Source of the DNA: Prostheceraeus crozeri | Lineage: Eukaryota > Platyhelminthes > Polycladida > Euryleptidae | Reading direction: 5' to 3' | Assembly: GCA_907163375.1 (NCBI GenBank) | Contig: CAJQUW010009036.1 | Span: forward strand, 21,001-85,000 | DNA: 64,000 nt | Shown: positions 55,465 to 64,000 of the stretch, piece after piece | How positions within the stretch are numbered: the first letter of the stretch is position 1 | Layout: the number at the start of each line of letters is the position of its first letter | The notes under the pieces: generated by a model | Seen by the model: only the letters and a program-made list of their open reading frames with translations | Database searches by the model: none | Told to the model about the DNA's origin: nothing | Position numbers and translations under genes: made by a program

Positions 55465-55799
55465 TTTTTCTTTATGGAAAGTTGAATGTGAATATCTGAA
55501 ATCGCTTCAATCACTAGACTGCTACCATGATGGTTAAATGCGTTAAGACGTTCAGCAATTTTTATCATATGCCTTTTAAAAAATTCTTGGGGGTGATCTA
55601 CCACTTCCATTGAGTAAGAAGCAAAATGGAAAGAGCGACTTTCCACCTCTTGCTTTCCAAAATGACTAAACTTAATTTTCGCAACTAATCGCGCCATGAT
55701 AATGCTATCAGAGAATGTATTCATTAATTCTAGAAAAAGAGTGCTAGCAACATCGACCACTGCTTCGATGTCGGTCTCATCTTTATGAAATTTTATCAC
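55461..55799 (-). CDS. Unrecognised Polinton protein (112 residues)
   Basis: Starts MIKFHKDETDIEAVVDVAS. Segments LMNTFSDSIIMARLVAKIKF and FFKRHMIKIAERLNAFNHHG and the end AISDIHIQLSIKKN suggest an alpha/beta domain. I recall similar small frames next to Polinton replication genes but cannot name a function. The frame is tightly packed between its neighbours, which supports it as real. Confidence 0.5.
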   Translation of the reverse strand: MIKFHKDETDIEAVVDVASTLFLELMNTFSDSIIMARLVAKIKFSHFGKQEVESRSFHFASYSMEVVDHPQEFFKRHMIKIAERLNAFNHHGSSLVIEAISDIHIQLSIKKN

Positions 55800-55958
55800 A
55801 TAATCTTGAACAGCTCCTTTTAAACTTTGCCTATGAAAACGTAATGTTCCGCAGTCGTTTGAGAAAGAAATGATCGCCCTTTATCTAACCCATCCATTGC
55901 ATGAAAACAACAACTCTTCTCATAGTAACATTTATTGAATAACGGTAACAAGCATGCA

Positions 55959-56508
55959 TTATAAATCAATGGTTTGAAAGAGATAAAATAGATACAGCTG
56001 ATAACTATCATACAGCGAGCAATGATAACCATACAGGACTTTGGCAGTGTTGAGGTAAGGAGGAAAGAAGCATTGGTTATGAACGTAGCTACTACAACGA
56101 ACAGACAAAATAGGAACACACAAATCCTTAAAACGTTTCGTGACTTCATGATAATGTTGATTCACTCTACTATCCCAAGGCGGGAGCAAAATATCATCAA
56201 TGATTAGATTGGGAAATACTTTCCTCTCCTTACCAGGATTATTACAAAAGATGCGTATAACATTGAAAGCAGCTAACCATCGTTTAAAGTCAATAAGAAG
56301 AGCACTTTCACAAGAAAAGCCATAGTCTTGCAAATATTTCAGATTAAGTCCATGAATGTGTTTTCTCGCCCATTGATCAACATTGGGATCGCAGTTGGCA
56401 TGTTGATGATAGACACTAACAATCTGATATGTCCAATTGTTCATAGCAATAGCACTGAGCTCCTGTACAGGTTCACCCTCACAATCCATAAAAATGATGA
56501 TAGAAGCC
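55959..56508 (-). CDS. DnaQ-like (DEDD) exonuclease candidate
   Basis: The frame begins after a splice-acceptor-like TTCCGTTTTAG (56509-56519) and reads ASIIIFMDCEGEPVQELSAI, a beta strand followed by D-x-E, as in the ExoI motif of DnaQ-type 3'-5' exonucleases. Next come ARKHIHGLNLKYLQDYGFS and LLIDFKRWLAAFNVIRIF, similar to the IHGLT..ML...G region and helix of that fold. NNPGKE, LPPWDSRVNQHYHEV and later VHNQCF and CSLYDSYQLYLFYL follow; the last part gives the candidate Asp and helix. An upstream exon is likely but not identified. It may serve proofreading or RNA degradation. Assignment by motif order only. Confidence 0.5.
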
Positions 56509-56541
56509 TAAAACGGAAATTTACACATCTAAGGAAACGTT

Positions 56542-56790
56542 CTATAACATATTACAAAATGAAGAATTACATCGATGCTTTTCACGACAAAATACACAAA
56601 TGATATGATGGCAACGAAGAAGTAAAATGTATCTAATAAGACCACGTCTACGACACTCAAAGCACATAAGCGAATTGTCATAGGGTAGAGTTAGGAAAGG
56701 ACTAGCAGTTCTCCTTCTTTGATTTGCGTTTTGATGTAGCATTCTTCTCCGACTTGCGCTTCGTACCACTGCTGTTAAGGATTTGATCAA
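56542..56790 (-). CDS. Second RING-finger protein (82 residues)
   Basis: Arg-rich N-terminus (SASRRRMLHQNANQRRR), then MCFECRR (CxxC), then LLRCHHIICVFC (CxHxxCxxC) and RCNSSFC: a compact RING. It overlaps the end of the next gene in another frame. The conserved zinc spacing makes a chance frame unlikely. Confidence 0.5.
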   Translation of the reverse strand: MIKSLTAVVRSASRRRMLHQNANQRRRTASPFLTLPYDNSLMCFECRRRGLIRYILLLRCHHIICVFCREKHRCNSSFCNML

Positions 56791-57477
56791 TTATGTCGTC
56801 CACGTTGGGTGGTTTCGGAATATATAGGATGGATTCCATATGCATGGAGAGAGAGGCTATTTTATTATCCTTGTGTCGACCATAATATAGCCCATTCACT
56901 TTGAAAAGGATATCCCAAGTACCTTCTCCGAGCTCATCACATCTGATGGGTATTGAATGATCTCCATCCTTCTTATAGTAAGTACACCAATGTGATACCG
57001 GTAGGCAAATGTGATTACCATCCCAAATCTTTCTATAGGGAGTATCCTTGTCATCTCTCGCCTTCCACTCTTGAGCAACAGGAGTAGGAATGTCCATATT
57101 TAATGTCACGTACTCCTCAATAATATCAAGTTGGTGGCGAATGTACGGACTCACGGGGATCAGTATGTAGTCCCCATACTGATTGTGCATTATCTTGACA
57201 TCCGTGGAAGGGAGCATTCCCGTTTGGAGTACTACGCTATGATCATCATAACGCAAGGCTTGTTTAAATTTACGCTGTAGCGGTGTAGGATTATGTACCT
57301 TGGTTGTTTCTTCCACTGGCCTCAGTTGTAGATGATCTGACCGTAGCGAACCTTGTAACGTTTGACCGCCATTTTGTCCTACTAGTGCAGCAGATGGAGT
57401 AGATGCCTGAAAATGAAAAAAGATTGTATTAAGTTTACGTTCAAGGGAGGAGAGGGAGGGAAGTAGCGACTTACCAT
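56702..57477 (-). CDS. Polinton right-end early gene, basic tail protein
   Basis: The frame of 204+ residues is open beyond 57316 up to an acceptor-like site. A GT-AG intron (57407-57474, 68 bases) separates it from an ATG at 57475-57477, the same layout as at the polymerase gene. The body has YGDYILIPVSPYIRHQL, KIWDGNHICLPVSHW, IRCDELGEGTWDILFKVNGL, HMESILYIPKP and a Lys-rich tail (KRKSEKNATSKRKSKK) with a likely nuclear signal. Beta-rich, perhaps OB-fold-like, which would suit a single-strand DNA-binding protein, but I do not recognise the family. TATA and CCAAT boxes lie upstream. Confidence 0.65.
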
Positions 57478-57577
57478 TTTAGTTGGATAATAGAACAGGG
57501 AACTAGAGAGAGAGAAAATGTGCGTCCGTCACTCGTGTGATTCAACGATGGAATGATTCTCACTGTGGAAGGCTCGC

Positions 57578-57630
57578 TATTTATAAAGAAATGCTTGATT
57601 CTCATTGGATGATGATCCTCATTGGACAAT
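57578..57630 (-). promoter_or_regulatory. Right-end promoter: TATA and two CCAAT boxes (minus strand)
   Basis: Minus strand: CCAAT boxes in GTCCAATGAGG and TCCAATGAG (about 57604-57628), then TATAAATA at 57578-57585, about 100 bases before the ATG at 57477. It is the counterpart of the polymerase promoter. Confidence 0.65.
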
Positions 57631-57769
57631 AACATCAAGCTGATTCCAAATCTGGCCTCCGTTTTCCAATCCGATGCTTCGTTTTGAAGCTACAGCCCAA
57701 AACGTCCCAAATTCTAACTCTGTCGTTTTTCGCCAATGTCCCAAAATCTTAAATGGCGTCTCACATCTA

Positions 57770-58549
57770 AACGAAGACAGATAGGAACAAGCCGATTCTT
57801 TCACTGAATTTGTCTCACTCTTAGCTTTCAAACGAGCTATCGCACGACAAATCCGTCCACTGGAAGCCAAAATCGAAGCAAGCTGTCCAGGGGGGGGGAC
57901 GTCAGCCGAAAATTTTTTCTCTCCGATTGACTTGAAACTCACCCTACCGATGCAGAATTTCACGCTGAATCCGAATCTGACCTCCGTTTTCTCATCCGAT
58001 GCTTCGTTTTGACGCTACACACCAAAACGTCCCAAATTCTAACTCTGTCGTTTTTCGAAAAATGTTGAAAATTTTTTCTCACCGATTGACTTGAAACTCA
58101 CCCTACCGATGCAGAATTTCACGCTGAATACGAATCCGACCTCCGTTTTCTCATCCGACCACTCCTTCCACTCGAAACAACCCATTTTACAACCCAACAT
58201 TCAGCAGATTGCACCAAAAACATCACACACTATAGCCTCAAGACTAATCCTGGCGGTCGCCCACGTCAACCTAGACGGTCGCCCACGTCAACCAGGCGGT
58301 CGGACCAACTCACCCGAGTCTCACACTCTATCGTTCCAGAGGGGGGGGGAGTCAGCGAACATGTTGTGAACGTGGACCCACCTGGCCGGCACACCACGAC
58401 AGACCACAACCTCTGTCGTTCCATAGGGGGGGGGACTCAGACCCGAAGCACCACGGCGGCCGACCACGACACTCTGCCGTGCCAGGGGGGGGGGACTCAG
58501 CGATGGCGGCCATCTTGCGCTATCCAGAAGTGGAGTTTTACTTACTACT
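57770..58549 (-). repeat. Polinton right terminal inverted repeat
   Basis: Complement of 34893-35653 with only a few substitutions. It carries a 22-bp tandem duplication (GGCGGTCGCCCACGTCAAC region, about 58250-58290) that the left copy lacks, and somewhat different C/G tract lengths. Related sequence (CGACAGAGTTAGAATTTGGGACG complement) continues inward to about 57630. Confidence 0.9.
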
Positions 58550-58555
58550 GGCTAC
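58550..58555 (+). repeat. Target-site duplication GGCTAC, right copy
   Basis: Exact copy of 34887-34892, directly after the Polinton's final CT. Confidence 0.95.
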
Positions 58556-58601
58556 GTCACGAAGACTCCGCTCATTCGTTCCTCGCTCCTGCATCCTTTG
58601 A
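58550..58601 (+). mobile_element. End of the interrupted LINE ORF2
   Basis: Behind the Polinton the LINE frame goes on in phase through the duplicated bases: TATSRRLRSFVPRSCIL then a TGA stop at 58599-58601. R.RSF.PR is the usual end of CR1/Jockey ORF2 proteins. The LINE 3' untranslated part probably runs on to about 58849. Confidence 0.75.
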
Positions 58602-58849
58602 ATGGTAGCTACCTTGATTTATGCATTTTTTGCGTTAGAACTATCGTTTATGTACAAATGCTAATTTTTTCATTGAGGAAGAAATGCTTATTTGTAATTG
58701 CTTCATCATCTACTTATGATTATTCGTAATGCCATGATTTTCATTATATTTTATAATATACACTTACTTACTTAGTGCGCACGTATTTCAAGTGCGCTGC
58801 ATATGATCACAAAATTGGATTGTTCAGACACGTCAATTTCCTATGCAGA

Positions 58850-59497
58850 CCATAGAGTAAGTATATTAGGTAGAGTGGTAACTCCCCAATGTGCATGCAC
58901 TTTCGATTTTATTAAACGAACTCAAGGTTGATACAGTCGGATTTGTTTCAAAATGTGAGATGTACACATTTATGCAGTTTTGAAGAAATTACAACGGAGT
59001 TGACTGATCATGATAGCAAAGCAGAAGGAAATGATATTATTCTACAGATTGTCCGTGTCATGACCGCCTTGGAGAGGTAATATTTGTTAAATTTGCAACT
59101 CGATGACCTGCTATTGCTTTCATGAATTAGAAACATGAAATTTCAGCCAAGAAAAGCACAATAAGATGTCGACTTTTTCATATAGACTTCCCTTATAAAA
59201 CGGATCATGAAAAAATACCTTGATAATCAGCATAATTTCCGCTTAGTTTACGATGCTTATTAGCAAATATTCATTCATTTTTATATCCAACTTGTTTCAT
59301 ACTACTTACACAGAGGAGTCATCTAGGTAGTATATAAATTGGCAAATTTTGACATTTTTCAAAAGTGCTCAAATAATTATTTGGACCACGGGAACGTCTC
59401 AATCTCCGCAAGAAACTGAATCTTTTGATATAAAAACTTTCACTGTGTACAGATACTTTTTGAGTCGACACTCTACCTATATATCCCTACTGTATGA
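58850..59497 (+). mobile_element. CCATAGAGTA-family inverted-repeat element, copy D
   Basis: Both family ends are present (CCATAGAGTAAGTATATTAGG at the left; CACTCTACCTATATATCCCTAC near the right). About 648 bases, shorter than copy C because of an internal deletion. It directly follows the LINE 3' part and precedes the exon at 59554. Confidence 0.75.
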
Positions 59498-59553
59498 TGC
59501 AGGCTTAATTGTCTGTCGGAGACGATCATTGTCATGTCTGCTTCTTTCCTCAG

Positions 59554-59876
59554 GTACTCCCTTCATAATCCATTCCGATGGAAAGACGTCCACCATCTCT
59601 CTGGACCTGCCGATATCCCCTACCGTGAGAGACGTTCACCAAGCGATCGCGGTGAAGATGGGAAGGTCAGTGAAGGAGACGAACTTGATGAGGTGGATAG
59701 GACGACATAAGGATGAGCCAGTCTTCGATGTTGATGATGGGAACTTCGCTGACACCGAAGGGAATCTTTTCTATTGGCTGAAAGTGAAGGACAGAAAGAA
59801 AGTTTTGCTGGCACCGGGCGACGATCCTTTCCCTATTGCTGATGACACCTCAACAGCGTCAGTCTGTCAGAAACAG
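59554..59876 (+). CDS. Host exon, beta-grasp-like domain (family unknown)
   Basis: Follows a 3' splice site (TTCTTTCCTCAG) and enters in phase 1. The peptide reads GTPFIIHSDGKTSTISLDLP, TVRDVHQAIAVKMGRSV, LMRWIGRHKDEPVFDVDDG and NLFYWLKVKDRKKVLLAPGD. Alternating strands, a central helix (TVRDVHQAIAVKMG) and a Gly/Asp turn recall ubiquitin-like folds, but no clear family is recognised. The frame stops at 59915 if not spliced; the donor candidate is GTTCGT at 59877. Diverged copies of the same exon stand at 62237 and 63622, so the gene holds tandem exon repeats. GC content is higher than in the surroundings. Confidence 0.6.
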
Positions 59877-60588
59877 GTTCGTTGCTGTAACAAATATTTT
59901 GATACTTTGTCCTGAAATCAAAATTTTATGAATAATAGATACTACTGATATAATTACAATAGTAGACATATATTTATTATTTAAGTATACAGTAGAAATG
60001 AATTCCGCTGCAAGAAACCTCAGTAAATGATCGTGGTGATGGTGGTAATGGTGATAGTCGACAGCAGGAGGCTTTTGCAATTCACAGTTTTCTGATTTAG
60101 ATGAAATGGCAAGTCAGTGAATCATCCTTCTTTCTATTGACCAAAAAACGACGTGTAATTAAAAGAAAGGAAATGTATAAATGCCGAACATTGCGGGAAT
60201 TCTGCCCACCTCAGCGTTAACCAAAATCGCCGGAAAGGAGAGAAAACTAAACGAGGAGAAACAGTCGGCATTTGTATTTACTATGAATCTGCGGTAACTC
60301 GGCAGTTGTGCCACTTCTTCATCGGACGAGAGCTGTTCAACCTCAGCACTTGCTACTTGCAATTGCTAACCCGTCCTCAAGAAGGCTGACTTACTCACCT
60401 AATATTCTAGTGCGTGTTGCTATAGGAGACAGATTTCTTCGATATTTGGAGGTGCCGCCACTCATACTGCAAATGAAATGTGAAAGCTGTTATAAAGAGG
60501 CAAAATTCATGAGTTTGAAAGGCCTTCCGAAGCATCGCAGTCTTTAACTCCACATTCAGAGGACTAAATTAATCGGCTTAGAGGAATA
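59877..60588. other. Presumed intron
   Basis: No coding content recognised. Short frames only. Confidence 0.4.
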
Positions 60589-61003
60589 CACTAGGTGACA
60601 TGCCACGCGTAATTCACGCGCAATTACGGAATAGCCCAAACATCCGTGGTTACAGACATTTTACTTTATTCTTCTACCCGCGTACATACGCGCTGCACTA
60701 AGAGTCAGAAATCACTTGATCTGATGCTGTTAAAACATGGGAAACGCGCGGACGAGCGTTTATAGTTTGCGCGTCGTCTACGGTTGTCTGCGCTGCCGCT
60801 TGAACCACGGATGAGCCGCTAAGCATGTTCTGTCTTCCTTGAGCATGAAATTGAGGTCCTATCACATTGTTTATTGCAGACATATGAGACGCAAAGTCTA
60901 TATAACAGGACTGCCGACAGATGTTGCAGCAATATCACGCATAGCCACGAATGTATAGGGTCATGTGTAATAACGCGTGATTGAGCGTGGCATGTTACCT
61001 AGT
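60589..61003. mobile_element. Inverted-repeat DNA transposon (about 415 bp)
   Basis: Ends are inverted copies: CACTAGGTGACATGCCACGC and, from the other side, TACTAGGTAACATGCCACGC, followed by ACGCG words. Short flanks look like a TA-containing target. A 61-codon minus frame inside (60698-60883) may be a relic. Possibly PIF/Harbinger-like, but this is a guess. Confidence 0.65.
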
Positions 61004-61214
61004 ATATGAACGCACGAATGGGAGTCACGAAAGATGATTTCAGATGGATTTAGTCTTTAATGCGACCATCAAATTGTGAGGGAAGTCACTCCCAGTCATG
61101 GATAAGGAGTAGTGAATAGTGACAAATATGTCTAAATTTTCATAAAGTTGATTTTAGCAACTCCTTCAATTGACCAAAGTAAATTTATATTTATTAAGTA
61201 GAAACAAGGTAAAA

Positions 61215-62046
61215 CCATAGAGTAAATCCCCAATGTGTTTACAGTTTCGATTTTAATGAATGAACTCGAGGGAATATAGTTGGCAATTGTTACCAAATGT
61301 GAGATATGCAAATCTTTGCATTTCTGAAGAAATTACCACAGAATTGAATATTCATGATTGCAATGCAGAAGGAATAATGGTATTTTGCAGATTCTCAGTG
61401 TCATGACAGCCTTAGAGATTTAATGTTTGTTAAATCAACAATTCGATAGGTTCCCACTACTTTCATGTTCAACCTCAAGAGTATTTTCTTAACCGTGATC
61501 ATATCACAGGCAATCTGCCACTGGCAGAGCAAAATCACATAATCAAAGACAATGATTTCAATTGACTTTGAGAGATGTAAATGAGTCCCCATCACTATTC
61601 AGATTCAAGAAATGAAACATGAATTTAGTGAATCATAAAATCATGCCGATGAAAATTGAATTAAAAACTTTAATTATCAGTCACAAGAAGCACAATAAGA
61701 TCTCGAGTTTTCCTTGAAGGCTTCCATTATATAATAATGCGGATCATGAAATTACCTTGATCATCACCATAAATTCTGCCTAGTTAAGATGCTTTTTGGC
61801 AAATATTCATATTCACTGATATTCAACTCTCTTCCATGCTACTTGTAAAGTGGCTTCATGTCCGTAGTATACAAATTTGCTTTAAAGATAACTCTAAAAA
61901 ACTACTCAAATAAGTCTTTGGACCGCTGAAAGTAAACCTTTAAAAAACTGAATCTTTTCATATAAAATTTTTCACTGTATACAGATAATTCATCTTGAGT
62001 CGACACTGTGCCTATATACACTGTGTACTATATACTTGCTGTATGG
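61215..62046 (+). mobile_element. CCATAGAGTA-family inverted-repeat element, copy E (full length)
   Basis: About 832 bases, from CCATAGAGTAAATCCCCAATG to CTTGCTGTATGG. It shares the body with copies A-D (CAGAAGGAATAATGG, CATGACAGCCTTAGAG, AGTTAAGATGC, CAACTCTCTTCCATGC words). Confidence 0.75.
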
Positions 62047-62236
62047 GTAAAACTCTGATTTCACTTGAATTAAAATTTCCTTTGGCCAATAATTATTCAA
62101 GGAGGTACTAAACTCAACTTTTTCAATGAAACCGCTACTTATCCGGTTTATCTAACTCTTTACCATACATTTCCGCCGTGCTTATGATTTTGGATCGTGC
62201 ACAGTTTTGATATAGATTTGTTTTGTATTCTTACAG

Positions 62237-62567
62237 GAATACCCTTCAAAATCATCGAGTTGAATAAGAGAGAATTCTCCGTTGCCTTGAAACTCCCAAT
62301 CATCTCCAAAAGTGAAAGACGTCCGTGAAGCCATCGCCTACAAGATGGAGAGGCGGGTGAGGAGAACAATTCTCAGGCGGTGGAATTGGCTACTATGAAG
62401 ATGTTCCCGTCTTTGAAATTGATCACGGACGATCACAGACTTCGAAGACAACACACATATGTGGTCCATACATAAGCGAAATGAGGAAAATCGCTTATAT
62501 CGGAAGACAATGATCCGTTCCCAGCAACCAGTGTGAATGTCAACCACATCATCGTCTCCGGACCAGG
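62237..62567 (+). pseudogene. Decayed second copy of the host exon
   Basis: After an acceptor (TCTTACAG) it reads GIPFKIIELNKREFSVALKLP, similar to the start of the exon at 59554, then GEA, ILRRW and DNDPFPATSVNVNHIIVSGPG, ending at a consensus donor CCAG-GTAAGA at about 62567. The middle has a frame change and stops. Phase is 1 at the start and, at the donor, also 1. It looks like a duplicated exon that has lost its frame, or one that is skipped. Confidence 0.5.
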
Positions 62568-62935
62568 TAAGATGAAATTCCATGCGCTCATGACGACATT
62601 TAAACGTCTCCGGACCAAGTAAGATGATATTCCATGCGCTCATGACGACATTCAAACGTCTCCGGACCAAGTAAGATGATATTCCATCAGCTCATGACGA
62701 CATTTAAACGTCTCCGGACCAAGTAAGATGATATTCCATCAGCTCATGACGACATTTAAACGTCTCCGGACCAAGTAACATGATATTCCATGCGCTCATG
62801 ACGACATTTAAACGTCTCCGGACCAGGTAAGATGATATTCCATGCGGTCATGACGACATTTGAACGGCTCCGCATCAAGTAAGATGATATTCCATGCGCT
62901 CATGACGACATTCAAACGTGTCCGGAGTTTCTCCG
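62549..62935 (+). repeat. 52-bp tandem repeat carrying splice donors
   Basis: About seven copies of a 52-base unit (CGTCTCCGGACCAAGTAAGA, then TGATATTCCATGCGCTCATG and ACGACATTTAAA). The unit starts inside the end of the decayed exon and each copy includes its 5' splice site region (ACCARGTAAGA). Confidence 0.85.
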
Positions 62936-63621
62936 AGTTCTCCGAACTTTCTAATGCTTAGATTGCCTACTTAACTAGTTCGGAGTCCGGACCAGAGACA
63001 ATCCAAGCATTAGAAAGTTGCGAGCCGTCGAATGCTAGAACCCACTGTCTTCTATCAACCGCCGAAACCAGGGCGGTGCAACTACCATTGCTGTAGGTAA
63101 TGATAGTAAAAGATTCACTATTACCAAACAACACGCGAGCCTTTTTGTATGTAGAAGCAAACGCAATTATGGATGTTTATGGGAGTATTTGAAACGCGCA
63201 GCAGTAATTCATTGCAATGTGCGCAATTTTCCAGTAAAATGTCCACGGGCAAAATCAGTTCGCCTCCTACACAGCTGCGTTGTCCGAGAGTTCTCTAAAA
63301 TGACTGTCTTATTCTAAGACCTTAGTTCACCGTTACTGACTACGCTAGGATGAATTTTCTGCATGTTGCGAGTTACCTACAGTTACCAGACAAAAGTTCA
63401 TGATAATGTGGTAAACTTTCGCCAACCAGATTGAACTCGGTGAAGATCATACAGACCCTAACCACCACCGAGATTCGATCACTTCACAACCTATCAAGGT
63501 ACGCAAAAACCACAGCCACTGAAATTGACGAGGACCGAGTGGCAATTCTTTAATGAAAATTCAACTAAATTATCACAAGCTTTTGTCGCTAACTGTAGCG
63601 GTTCTCCTCTTTCTCTACAGG
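62936..63621. other. Intron-like DNA with a short palindrome
   Basis: AACTTTCTAATGCTTAGATTG (about 62946-62967) and its complement (about 63000-63021) form a hairpin with a 32-base loop. No gene is seen. A polypyrimidine tract and CTACAG at 63616-63621 end the stretch. Confidence 0.5.
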
Positions 63622-63700
63622 TGTCCCCCCTTCAGCATCATCGTGGATGAGAAAACATCTCACAACACTGTCTATCTGGAAACTCCCCAATCTCCCCGTC
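63622..63700 (+). CDS. Third copy of the host exon (start only, damaged)
   Basis: Behind TTCTCTACAG the sequence GTGTCCCCCCTTCAGCATCA codes, apart from an extra base in the C run, for a GVPFSIIVDEKTSHN-like start that matches the exon at 59554 (GTPFIIHSDGKTS). After about 80 bases it dissolves into C-rich sequence. The extra base may be a sequencing error. Confidence 0.45.
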
Positions 63701-63868
63701 CCCACTCTCCACCGTCTCCCCCTCCAATCTCCCCCTCCCTATCCCGCATCCCCGAATCTCCAACCCCCCCACCAAGCCATCTCCCCCCACCCCCCCCTTC
63801 CCCCCCCCCCAACTCCCCCCAAACCCTCCCCCCCCCCCCCCCATACACCCCCCCTGCTAAACCAACCC

Positions 63869-63936
<68 letters not shown>

Positions 63937-64000
63937 ACCCCCCCCCCCCCCCACCCCCCCCCCCCCCCCCCCCCCCCCCCCCACCCCCCCCCCCCCCCCC
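63701..64000. other. C-rich tract, probable assembly decay
   Basis: The sequence changes from C/T-rich coding-like DNA to almost pure C. From 63881 on there are hardly any other bases. This looks like a homopolymer read artefact or contig-end decay and not like a normal satellite. The Pro- or Gly-only frames it creates are meaningless. Confidence 0.7.

Larger units (their letters stand above)
34893..58549 (+). mobile_element. Polinton/Maverick element, 23.66 kb
   Basis: Complete from end to end: AG...CT termini, long terminal inverted repeats, 6-bp target duplication, and the Polinton gene set (protein-primed DNA polymerase B, retroviral-type integrase with chromodomain, FtsK/HerA-type packaging ATPase, adenain-type cysteine protease, capsid-type proteins). 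Most genes are open; the integrase region looks broken, with about one break. The two terminal repeats differ at only a few positions apart from C-tract lengths and one 22-bp duplication, which suggests a recent insertion, though gene conversion between ends could also keep them alike. Early-type genes lie left, virion-type genes right on the minus strand. Confidence 0.95.

Noticed and set aside
63638-63938. Gly-rich and Pro-rich frames at the right end
   Set aside because: They come from the C homopolymer, which is probably artefactual.

Overview
The window is eukaryotic, from an animal genome, most likely an aquatic invertebrate. It is AT-rich (apart from a C-rich right end), gene-poor, shows GT-AG splice signals, and is crowded with Penelope-like elements (PLEs), CR1/Jockey-type LINE fragments, pogo- and piggyBac-like DNA-transposon relics, a tRNA-headed hammerhead-ribozyme SINE and satellites. 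The species cannot be named from sequence alone. Layout: 1-34,886 is host DNA. It holds PLE pieces near 2.2, 13.6, 17.7 and 24.6-27.0 kb, LINE pieces near 13.1-13.6, 18.7-19.9 and 33.6-34.9 kb, a 75-bp satellite at 11.7-12.5 kb, several inverted-repeat elements, and one plausible host exon at about 10 kb. From 34,893 to 58,549 lies one Polinton/Maverick element of 23.66 kb. It has AG...CT ends, terminal inverted repeats of about 0.76-0.78 kb that are almost identical, and an exact 6-bp target duplication GGCTAC. It sits inside the last codons of a LINE reading frame. From 58,550 to 64,000 the host DNA resumes with the LINE tail, three inverted-repeat elements, three related copies of one exon (one open, two decayed or damaged), a 52-bp tandem repeat and a homopolymeric C tract that looks like assembly decay. 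The Polinton carries protein-primed DNA polymerase B, a chromodomain integrase, a packaging ATPase, an adenain-type protease, a major-capsid-like protein, two paralogous virion-type proteins, small basic core-type proteins, two RING-finger proteins, a probable DnaQ-like exonuclease and several unrecognised genes. Most genes look open and the integrase region looks broken (about one break); the TIR similarity suggests a recent insertion. The early-type genes stand on the left, mostly on the plus strand. The virion genes form a dense minus-strand block on the right with 1-4 base overlaps. The most striking content is a plus-strand cassette in the middle (48.6-49.9 kb): two tandem PC4-like proteins followed by a 181-residue protein that matches both halves of the TATA-binding-protein core. 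The element also has clear TATA boxes at four gene starts, two of them with CCAAT boxes, so it may supply its own basal transcription factor. Two of its genes, on opposite strands, have a 67-68-nt intron placed directly after the initiator ATG. Outside the Polinton the best finds are the tRNA-head plus hammerhead-ribozyme SINE near 22.3-22.7 kb and a cluster of four copies of a 13-bp motif between 23.55 and 24.08 kb.
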